Below, piece by piece: positions 1 through 4,845 of a stretch of 6,498 nucleotides of DNA. The notes beneath the pieces were generated by a model. The model was not told the DNA's origin, did not search any database, and worked only from the letters and a program-made list of their open reading frames with translations. The translations under genes were made by a program, and so were the position numbers. Source of the stretch: Roseburia sp. (lineage in GTDB: Bacteria > Bacillota_A > Clostridia > Lachnospirales > Lachnospiraceae); contig JAFYQA010000202.1 of the NCBI GenBank assembly GCA_017547315.1, forward strand, positions 1-6,498, in the 5' to 3' direction. Numbering within the stretch: the first letter of the stretch is position 1; each line of letters begins with the position of its first letter.

Positions 1-69
1 AAAAAGGGACTAGAGATTATTTTTGTGGAACAGATTCAGGAAGTTTTGGATGTGGCACTTGTTAAATAG
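1..69 (+). CDS. lon: Probable Lon ATP-dependent protease, C-terminal end only (partial)
   Basis: Frame 1 is open from the window edge and ends at a TAG at 67-69, giving 22 residues that end in FVEQIQEVLDVALVK. This resembles the extreme C-terminus of Lon, where an I-x-FV-x-x-(I/M)-x-EVL-x-x-AL pattern follows the Ser-Lys protease domain. Lon is a cytoplasmic AAA+ serine protease that degrades misfolded and regulatory proteins. The position directly before engB supports the call, because lon-engB (lonA-ysxC) is a known order in Firmicutes. The 51-base gap to engB shows no terminator, so read-through from lon into engB is plausible. The catalytic and ATPase parts lie outside the window, so the identification rests on a short tail plus synteny. 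Confidence 0.72.
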   Translation, partial: KKGLEIIFVEQIQEVLDVALVK

Positions 70-120
70 TTCTAAATGGCGTAAAATATAGTTATTACAA
101 TTAAGAATCAGGAGTATCCT

Positions 121-726
121 ATGGTAATTAAAAATGTAAGTCTGGAGACTGTCTGTGGTATTACCAGTAAGATTCCGGACAATATGTATAATGAAGTGGC
201 ATTTGCAGGGAAGTCTAACGTAGGTAAATCTTCTCTCATTAATGCGCTGATGAATCGTAAGTCGCTTGCTAGAACTTCTGCACAGCCGGGGAAGACGCAG
301 ACGATTAATTTTTACAATATTAATGATGCGATGTATCTGGTAGACTTGCCGGGATACGGCTATGCGAAGGTGTCTGAGCGAGAAAAAGAAAAATGGGGCG
401 AGATGATTGAACGTTATCTGAAGACCTCTAAGAAGTTGAAAGCAGTATTCTTGCTGATAGATATACGCCATGATCCATCTGCAAATGACAGACAGATGTA
501 TGAGTGGATGGTATATCAGGGGTATGCACCGATTATCATTGCTACAAAACTGGACAAGATTAAACGTAGCCAGATACAGAAAAATGTGAAGGCAATTCGA
601 GAAGGGTTACAAGTGGAGCCTGGAACGATTATCATTCCATTCTCAGCAGAGACGAAGCAGGGCAGGGAAGAAATCTGGGAGTTAATTGATTCTTTTGTTT
701 TACCACAGGAGGAAAACGACGTATGA
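121..726 (+). CDS. engB: Ribosome biogenesis GTP-binding protein EngB/YsxC (YihA family)
   Basis: The 201-residue product is a TRAFAC-class small GTPase needed for late assembly of the 50S ribosomal subunit; B. subtilis YsxC has a similar length. All G motifs are visible: P-loop GKSNVGKS at residues 30-37, the switch I/G2 region PGKTQTINFY from 56, G3 DLPGYG at 75-80, G4 TKLD at 142-145 and G5 SAE at 175-177. The DLPGYGYAKV stretch is typical of EngB rather than Era or Der. There is no membrane segment or signal peptide. The ATG at 121 is preceded by AGGAG at 110-114 with a 6-base spacer, and the protein begins just before the GTPase domain, as usual. It follows lon by 51 bases, and its stop overlaps the pncB start, so it is probably in an operon with pncB. 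Confidence 0.96.
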   Translation: MVIKNVSLETVCGITSKIPDNMYNEVAFAGKSNVGKSSLINALMNRKSLARTSAQPGKTQTINFYNINDAMYLVDLPGYGYAKVSEREKEKWGEMIERYLKTSKKLKAVFLLIDIRHDPSANDRQMYEWMVYQGYAPIIIATKLDKIKRSQIQKNVKAIREGLQVEPGTIIIPFSAETKQGREEIWELIDSFVLPQEENDV

Positions 727-2192
727 AGCAATCAGAAAAAAGAAATTTAACGATGGTAATGGATTTGTATGAATTAACCATGGCAAATGGTTATTTCAAC
801 TCTGGTGATAAAGAAAGCAAAGTTGCATTTGACGTGTTTTATCGCAAGAACCCGGATAAGGGAGGTTTTGCAATTTTTGCAGGACTTGAGCAGATTATTG
901 AATATATCGAGAGTTTGCATTTCGAAGAAGAAGACATTGCATATTTGCAGTCGTTAAATATTTTTACTGATGACTTTTTAGCGTATTTAAAAGACTTTAC
1001 TTTTAGAGGTGATATATATGCGTTCCCGGAAGGAACCATTATGTATCCAAATGAACCGATTATTACAGTGATAGCTCCACTGATTGATGCTCAATTAGTA
1101 GAGACAGCCATTCTTGCACTGGTAAATCACCAGTCGCTTGTGGCTACTAAGACCAGACGAATTGTAAGAGCAGCTGGTGGAAAAGCAGTATCCGATTTTG
1201 GTGCAAGACGTGCACACAATATGGATGCTGCAGTATATGGTGCCAGAGCAGCATACATCGGCGGTGCGGTAGGTACAGCCACTGTTTTAGCGGGTCAGAT
1301 GTTTGATATTCCAGTAAGTGGCACAATGGCACATAGCTGGATTATGTATTATCAGGATGAATTTGAAGCATTTAAGACATACGCAGAGAACTATCCGGAT
1401 AGTACTACACTTTTGGTAGATACTTATGATACTTTGAATTCTGGTATTCCGAATGCGATTCGTACAGCCAAAGAAGTATTAGAGCCGATGGGCAAGCGAT
1501 TAAAAGGCGTCCGTATCGACAGCGGTGACTTGGCATACTTGTCGAATAAAGTACGTGAGATGTTAGACGAGGCCGGATTAGAAGATTGTAAGATTATCGT
1601 TTCAAATAGCTTAGATGAGCATACAATTCGTTCTCTTAATAACCAGAATGCTAAAATTGACAGTTATGGTGTAGGTGAGCGTTTGATTACTGGAGCTTCC
1701 AGTGAGTTCTCCGGAGATAAGATTTCTTTACTTGGAGCAGTTTATAAGATTGCTGCGGTAGAAGAAAATGGTGAATTTAAGCCTCGTATTAAGATATCAG
1801 GAAATGTTGAAAAGATAACAAATCCTGGATTGAAAAAAGTATACCGTATTTATGACGAAAATGGTAAAGCAAGAGCAGACTTGCTGGCAAAAGCAGAGGA
1901 AGAGATTGATATGACAAAAGACTTCCGGTTTGTAAATCCGGAAATGCCATGGAAGAATCAGTATTTTTCAAACTGCACAGCTAAAAACCTGCAACAGAAG
2001 ATTTTTGAAAATGGAAAGCTTGTATATGAACTTCCAACGATTCATGAAATCAGAGATTATGTGCGTTATCAGTTAGAGAATGAGATATGGGAAGAGGAAC
2101 AGCGTTTCCACAATCCGCATAAACACTTTATGGATATGACGCCGGATTATTATGAGATGAAAATGAATCTTCTTTATGACTTACGCGAGTAG
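723..2192 (+). CDS. pncB: Nicotinate phosphoribosyltransferase (NAD salvage)
   Basis: This 489-residue enzyme converts nicotinate and PRPP (with ATP) to nicotinate mononucleotide, the entry step of the Preiss-Handler NAD salvage route in the cytoplasm. The N-terminus (MDLYELTMANGYF, residues 13-25) is the classic NAPRTase opening. The SGTMAHSW motif places the expected phospho-accepting histidine at H204, and the VRIDSGDL segment (around residues 263-270) plus SNSLDE (294-299) form the phosphoribosyl-binding barrel signature. The length fits the longer Firmicutes/eukaryote-like class rather than the roughly 400-aa enterobacterial one. The start ATG (723-725) overlaps the engB TGA, with AGGAGG at 707-712, a 10-base spacer and RBS placement inside engB, pointing to translational coupling. 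No frameshift or missing key residue was seen. A functional link between EngB and NAD salvage is not evident; co-transcription may simply be economical. Confidence 0.95.
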   Translation: MKQSEKRNLTMVMDLYELTMANGYFNSGDKESKVAFDVFYRKNPDKGGFAIFAGLEQIIEYIESLHFEEEDIAYLQSLNIFTDDFLAYLKDFTFRGDIYAFPEGTIMYPNEPIITVIAPLIDAQLVETAILALVNHQSLVATKTRRIVRAAGGKAVSDFGARRAHNMDAAVYGARAAYIGGAVGTATVLAGQMFDIPVSGTMAHSWIMYYQDEFEAFKTYAENYPDSTTLLVDTYDTLNSGIPNAIRTAKEVLEPMGKRLKGVRIDSGDLAYLSNKVREMLDEAGLEDCKIIVSNSLDEHTIRSLNNQNAKIDSYGVGERLITGASSEFSGDKISLLGAVYKIAAVEENGEFKPRIKISGNVEKITNPGLKKVYRIYDENGKARADLLAKAEEEIDMTKDFRFVNPEMPWKNQYFSNCTAKNLQQKIFENGKLVYELPTIHEIRDYVRYQLENEIWEEEQRFHNPHKHFMDMTPDYYEMKMNLLYDLRE

Positions 2193-2223
2193 CGAGGAAA
2201 AGCGTTTCAAATACGCGAGCAGC
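2182..2223 (+). repeat. Imperfect 12-base direct repeat, TACGCGAGYAGC, 30-base period
   Basis: TACGCGAGTAGC at 2182-2193 recurs as TACGCGAGCAGC at 2212-2223 (11 of 12 identical). The first copy contains the pncB stop codon TAG (2190-2192); the second lies in the pncB-pyk gap. The GC-rich word ACGCGAG stands out in AT-rich sequence and occurs again at 4719-4725 in the valS leader. It may be part of a dispersed intergenic repeat or a binding site, or it may be chance; no function is assigned. Confidence 0.5.
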
Positions 2224-2264
2224 ATTAAAGAAGATAATATAAAAAATAAAGGATGGATGCAAAA

Positions 2265-4043
2265 ATGTTTAGAAAAACCAAAATTATTTGTACCCTTGGA
2301 CCATCAACTGACAAAGGTGATGTATTAAGACAGTTAATCATGGAAGGTATGAACGTTGCACGTTTTAACTTCTCTCATGGAACTTATGAAGAACAGAAAG
2401 CAAGATTAGATAAGCTTGTTGCATTACGTGAAGAATTGGGACTTCCAGTTGCGGCATTATTAGATACAAAGGGACCTGAAATTCGTCTTCGTGATTTCGC
2501 AGAAGGTAAAGTAGAGTTAAAAGCAGGTCAGATGTTCACATTGACCACAGACGAGATTGCTGGAGATGTAAATCGTGTTTCTATCACATATAAAAATCTT
2601 CCAAACGATGTAAAAGTAGGAAATCGTATCTTGATTGACGATGGATTAATTGGAATGGAAGTCGTTTCGATTACACCGGTAGAAGGTGCTTCTGTAGACG
2701 AAGATGGTAATCAGCCAACAGATATTAACTGTCGTGTGTTAAATAGTGGTTTTGTGTCTAACAAAAAAGGTGTAAATGTTCCGAACGTTGAACTTACTAT
2801 GCCATATATCAGTGAAAAAGATTATAACGATATCGTATTTGGTGTTGAAAATGATTATGATTATATTGCTGCATCTTTTGTTCGTACAGCAGATGACGTA
2901 CTTGCTATCCGCCAGATTTTAAAAGAAAAAGGTGGTACAGACATTAAGATTATTGCTAAAATTGAAAATATGCAGGGTGTACAGAACATCGATGATATCA
3001 TCCGTGTAGCAGATGGTGTAATGGTTGCTCGTGGTGACATGGGTGTTGAAATTCCATTAGAAGATGTTCCTGTAATGCAGAAAAAGATTATCAGAAAATG
3101 TTACGAATCAGGTAAGACAGTTGTAACAGCTACTCAGATGTTAGATTCTATGATGAAGAATCCTAGACCAACCAGAGCAGAGTCTACAGACGTTGCCAAT
3201 GCTATCTATGATGGTACAAGTGCAATTATGCTTTCTGGTGAGACAGCAGCAGGTGCATATCCGGTAGAAGCATTACAGACGATGGTTCGTATTGCAATGA
3301 GAACGGAACAGGATATTAATTACTGGTATCGCTTCCACGCAAGACCGGCTAATGTAAATCCTGATATTACAAGTGCTATTTCACATGCTACATGTACCAT
3401 GTCAGAAGACTTAAATGCAGCAGCGATTATTACAGTAACCAAATCTGGACGTACTGCACGTATGGTATCGAAATATCGTCCAGCAACACAGATTATCTGT
3501 GGTTGTTTGACACAGAAAGTATATCGCCAGATGGGACTAACATGGGGCGTTCGTCCATTATTATTAGAAGAAAAAACAACAGCAGAAGGCTTGTTTGACT
3601 ATGCAGTAGATGAAACAGAAAAAGCAGGTTTTATCTCAAAAGGTGATGTAGTTATTATTACAGCAGGTGTTCCACTTGGTGTATCAGGTACAACAAACTT
3701 AATTAAAGTTCAGGTGGCAGGTCATATTTTAGTAAGAGGTCGCGGAATTAATAAGAAGAAAGTATCTGGAAGCTTATGTGTATGTCACGACATGAGTGAT
3801 TTGAAGAATTTCAAAGCTGGTGATATCATTGTAGCAAAAGACACGAATAACGATATGATGGAACAGATTAAACAGGCAAGCGGTATTATTGTAGAGGCAG
3901 AAGATATGAACTGTCACGCTGCAATCGTAGGTTTAAGTTTGGAAATTCCAGTATTAATCAGAGCAGAGCATGCACTTGAATTCTTAAAATCAAGTGCGTA
4001 TGTAGAACTAGATGCAGAAAATGGAGTAGTATCTGCAAATTAA
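2265..4043 (+). CDS. pyk: Pyruvate kinase with C-terminal PEP-utiliser-like domain
   Basis: Pyruvate kinase transfers the phosphate of PEP to ADP, the final ATP-yielding step of glycolysis. With the ATG at 2265 the product has 592 residues. Seen in order: RKTKIICTLGPS at the N-terminus; substrate loop RFNFSHG (33-39); LDTKGPEIR (66-74) opening the B domain; active-site signature IAKIENMQGV with catalytic K232; ARGDMGVEIP (from 255); TNLIKV (from 476) closing the core. Residues about 482-592 form an extra domain like that of Bacillus pyruvate kinases, ending in CHAAIVGLSLEIPV with His551. I chose 2265 over the in-frame ATG at 2253 because AAAGGA (2248-2253) overlaps the latter and is 11 bases before the former. 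The B domain carries an acidic stretch EGASVDEDGNQPT that may be a small insertion. No terminator follows the stop. Confidence 0.96.
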   Translation: MFRKTKIICTLGPSTDKGDVLRQLIMEGMNVARFNFSHGTYEEQKARLDKLVALREELGLPVAALLDTKGPEIRLRDFAEGKVELKAGQMFTLTTDEIAGDVNRVSITYKNLPNDVKVGNRILIDDGLIGMEVVSITPVEGASVDEDGNQPTDINCRVLNSGFVSNKKGVNVPNVELTMPYISEKDYNDIVFGVENDYDYIAASFVRTADDVLAIRQILKEKGGTDIKIIAKIENMQGVQNIDDIIRVADGVMVARGDMGVEIPLEDVPVMQKKIIRKCYESGKTVVTATQMLDSMMKNPRPTRAESTDVANAIYDGTSAIMLSGETAAGAYPVEALQTMVRIAMRTEQDINYWYRFHARPANVNPDITSAISHATCTMSEDLNAAAIITVTKSGRTARMVSKYRPATQIICGCLTQKVYRQMGLTWGVRPLLLEEKTTAEGLFDYAVDETEKAGFISKGDVVIITAGVPLGVSGTTNLIKVQVAGHILVRGRGINKKKVSGSLCVCHDMSDLKNFKAGDIIVAKDTNNDMMEQIKQASGIIVEAEDMNCHAAIVGLSLEIPVLIRAEHALEFLKSSAYVELDAENGVVSAN

Positions 4044-4045
4044 AC

Positions 4046-4074
4046 TTTTCACTTGGAATAGAATGTGCTATACT
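4046..4074 (+). promoter_or_regulatory. Predicted extended -10 sigma-A promoter for the small membrane protein gene
   Basis: TTTTCA (4046-4051, 4 of 6 to TTGACA) is separated by 17 bases from TATACT (4069-4074, 5 of 6 to TATAAT). TG at 4066-4067 gives a TGN extended -10, which compensates for the weak -35. It begins two bases after the pyk stop codon. Initiation would be expected near 4081, giving a leader of about 63 bases that contains a 6-bp GCTACT/AGTAGC inverted repeat (4088-4093 with 4108-4113). An additional inverted repeat overlaps the -10. Confidence 0.7.
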
Positions 4075-4080
4075 ATTCTA
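4059..4080. promoter_or_regulatory. Inverted repeat TAGAAT-N10-ATTCTA overlapping the -10 (candidate operator)
   Basis: TAGAAT (4059-4064) and ATTCTA (4075-4080) are exact reverse complements, with centres 16 bases apart, and the TATACT -10 lies between and partly under them. This arrangement suits a dimeric repressor that would block RNA polymerase. It has no T-run after it, so it is not a terminator for pyk. Six-base arms in AT-rich DNA can arise by chance; the regulator is unknown. Confidence 0.35.
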
Positions 4081-4143
4081 ATACAAGGCTACTGCAACAA
4101 GGGATAGAGTAGCATAGAGCACACAAAGTTAGGAGTGTATATC

Positions 4144-4278
4144 ATGACAGAGAGCGGATTACTTATTTTCTTAGGATGTATCATTTTATTATGTATCGTT
4201 GTGGTAGTAGCTGCGGTAGTTTCTTCCGTATCTGGTGCAGCAGCAGCGATTGTAGATGATGAAGACGGCGAGGAATAA
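4144..4278 (+). CDS. Small acidic single-pass membrane protein, 44 aa, unknown function
   Basis: ATG at 4144 opens a 44-codon frame ending in TAA at 4276-4278. AGGAG at 4131-4135 with an 8-base spacer and a dedicated upstream promoter support a real gene. Residues 5-26 (from GLLIFLGCIILL through VVVVAAVV) form a strong transmembrane helix; a small-residue stretch SSVSGAAAAIV follows, and the tail is DDEDGEE. There is no Lys or Arg at all: net charge about -7, which is unusual for a membrane protein and leaves its topology hard to predict by the positive-inside rule. Two cysteines (12 and 17) lie in the helix. I do not recognise the family. It lies between pyk and the valS T-box promoter with no terminator of its own, so its transcript should end at the T-box terminator or continue into valS. 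It might be a membrane regulator, a subunit of a complex, or a toxin-like peptide; nothing here decides. Confidence 0.75.
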   Translation: MTESGLLIFLGCIILLCIVVVVAAVVSSVSGAAAAIVDDEDGEE

Positions 4279-4283
4279 TTTGC

Positions 4284-4312
4284 TTGACAAATTAGGAATT
4301 GGCACGTATGAT
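4284..4312 (+). promoter_or_regulatory. Near-consensus sigma-A promoter for the valS T-box leader
   Basis: TTGACA (4284-4289, perfect -35) is followed after exactly 17 bases by TATGAT (4307-4312, 5 of 6 to TATAAT). The -35 starts five bases after the stop codon of the small membrane protein gene. Transcription would start near 4318-4320, just ahead of the T-box stem I, as expected when control is exerted by attenuation rather than at initiation. Confidence 0.9.
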
Positions 4313-4428
4313 AAGTGGAAGAAAAGTAGTTAATTAAAAGGTTGTGAGAAAGAGGAGTACACATATACTCTTTACAGAGAAGGATATCCATCGGCTGAAA
4401 GGTATCCCAGAGAACAGGTATGTGGAAG

Positions 4429-4431
4429 GTA
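4429..4431 (+). other. T-box specifier codon GUA (valine)
   Basis: Aligning this stem I by eye with the well-known glyQS T-box pattern (GAA-N-codon-purine, then a U-rich strand ending UUGA) puts GTA at the specifier position: GAA-G-GTA-G-CTTTTGA. GUA codes for valine and should pair with the UAC anticodon of tRNA-Val, agreeing with the downstream valyl-tRNA synthetase gene. A second GTA at 4418-4420 lies in the paired CACATA/TATGTG region and is not the specifier. Confidence 0.85.
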
Positions 4432-4566
4432 GCTTTTGAACTGCTTCGCCGAACGGCAGGTAGGGTATGTTTTGTACCAGTGACCAGCTTAGTAAGAGAA
4501 GACGTGGGGTTCACGTTATAGAACCACTGACTAACACATAAGTGTTGTTCAGGCATGAGTGATAAA

Positions 4567-4597
4567 CAAAGGTGGTACCGCGTTCATACGCCCTTTG
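4567..4597 (+). promoter_or_regulatory. T-box antiterminator with UGGU tRNA-binding bulge
   Basis: Helix A1 is CAAAGG (4567-4572) with CCTTTG (4592-4597). The seven-base bulge TGGTACC spans 4573-4579. Helix A2 is GCG (4580-4582) with CGC (4589-4591), closed by a six-base loop. The bulge bases UGGU (4573-4576) pair with a tRNA 3' end ACCA, so the discriminator base read is A, as in bacterial tRNA-Val. The 3' strand (4590-4597) is shared with the terminator stem, so the two folds are mutually exclusive. Confidence 0.93.
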
Positions 4598-4631
4598 CAA
4601 GGAATGAATTTCTTTGCAAAGGGCTTTTTTT
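4590..4631 (+). terminator. T-box intrinsic (rho-independent) terminator
   Basis: GCCCTTTGCAA (4590-4600) pairs perfectly with TTGCAAAGGGC (4614-4624). The stem extends by a G-U and three more pairs to 15 bp (4590-4604 with 4610-4624), with the five-base loop TGAAT. Seven T residues follow at 4625-4631. Default termination here stops transcription when tRNA-Val is charged. It is also the only strong terminator downstream of pyk and the small membrane protein gene. Confidence 0.96.
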
Positions 4632-4637
4632 GCGTGA

Positions 4638-4763
4638 ATAAGCAGAGGAAGATAGAACTGGATAAGCAGCTTGAAAGCTTGCTTACAAAGATGTTTATCC
4701 AGTTCTATCTGACGAGCAACGCGAGTTTTGGAATTTGTTTTACAAATTCTGAAACCTGCTTAT
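4638..4763 (+). repeat. Unexplained three-way-junction inverted-repeat element in the valS leader
   Basis: An outer stem ATAAGCAG (4638-4645) / CTGCTTAT (4756-4763) closes two arms. Arm 1 is a perfect 16-bp stem (4650-4665 with 4695-4710) whose 29-base loop can form an alternative inner hairpin (AAGC.AGCT / AGCTTGCTT, TGAA loop). Arm 2 spans 4725-4755: GTTTTGGAATTTGT pairs with ACAAATTCTGAAAC over 14 bp with two wobbles and a TTT loop. Arm 2 abuts the outer stem with no unpaired base. The junction strand 4711-4724 is GC-richer (GACGAGCAACGCGA). No T-run follows any arm, so it is not a second terminator. It may be a structured leader RNA element or a MITE/REP-like intergenic repeat. The pairings are seen directly; function is unknown. 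Confidence 0.6.
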
Positions 4764-4792
4764 GAGAGCAAAGAAATGTTTATGAAAGCAAA
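4760..4792 (+). repeat. Imperfect 13-base direct repeat TTATGARAGCAAA, 20-base period
   Basis: TTATGAGAGCAAA (4760-4772) recurs as TTATGAAAGCAAA (4780-4792), 12 of 13 identical and offset by 20 bases. The first copy overlaps the right end of the outer stem of the three-way-junction element. A spacing of about two helical turns is compatible with protein binding to DNA, but a local duplication at the element edge is equally possible. The remaining leader to valS (4793-4831) shows nothing further. Confidence 0.5.
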
Positions 4793-4845
4793 TGAATAGT
4801 TACCTTATAAAAAGATTATGATTAGGATAAGAAGGAGAGAGAATT

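Larger units (their letters stand above)
4319..4631 (+). promoter_or_regulatory. T-box riboswitch, valine-specific, controlling valS
   Basis: The leader senses uncharged tRNA-Val and chooses between an antiterminator and an intrinsic terminator. Stem I shows the AGTA S-turn (4356-4359), a CACATA/TATGTG helix (4360-4365 with 4419-4424), CTCT/AGAG (4368-4371 with 4409-4412), an AGAGA bulge (4376-4380), and the apical GGATA/TATCC helix (4382-4386 with 4403-4407) capped by GGCTGAAA. The specifier GTA (4429-4431) follows GGAAG in the normal position. Stem III is GTGG..TTC paired with GAACCAC (4504-4512 with 4521-4527), followed by a small AACAC/GTGTT hairpin (4533-4546). The conserved AAAGGTGGTACCGCG block occupies 4568-4582. 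Position before a valS gene matches the GUA specifier. The exact transcription start and stem II pairing were not determined. Confidence 0.96.

Noticed and set aside
59..92. Possible engB promoter (TTGTTA ... TATAGT)
   Set aside because: The spacing is 22 bases and the match is weak; read-through from lon is the simpler explanation.
10..471. Minus-strand frame opposite engB
   Set aside because: Antisense to engB, whose GTPase motifs are complete; the translation has no recognisable domain.
2205..2238. Possible pyk promoter (GATAAT at 2233-2238)
   Set aside because: The -10-like hexamer lacks any -35 at 16-18 bases; TTTCAA at 2205-2210 is 22 bases away. In this AT-rich gap such hexamers are expected by chance, although pyk may still have its own start.
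4053..4074. TTGGAA as the -35 of the small-gene promoter
   Set aside because: It is only 10 bases from the -10; TTTTCA at 4046-4051 gives the proper 17-base spacing.
4088..4113. GCTACT/AGTAGC hairpin as a pyk terminator
   Set aside because: Six-bp stem with a 14-base loop and no following T-run; it lies in the leader of the small gene and is too weak to call.
4089..4556. 155-codon minus-strand open frame across the small-protein gene and T-box
   Set aside because: It is antisense to a well-supported riboswitch and promoter, has a low-complexity Thr/Ala/Ser run that is just the complement of the small gene's GCA/GTA codons, and no recognisable domain.
4559..4765. 68-codon plus-strand frame starting inside the T-box
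   Set aside because: It runs through the antiterminator, terminator and hairpin arms; its composition follows the RNA structure and there is no ribosome binding site.
4794..4822. Possible second valS promoter (TGAATA-N17-TATGAT)
   Set aside because: The -10 is good, but the -35 matches only about three of six positions and there is no extended -10. A T-box-independent promoter would also defeat the attenuation.
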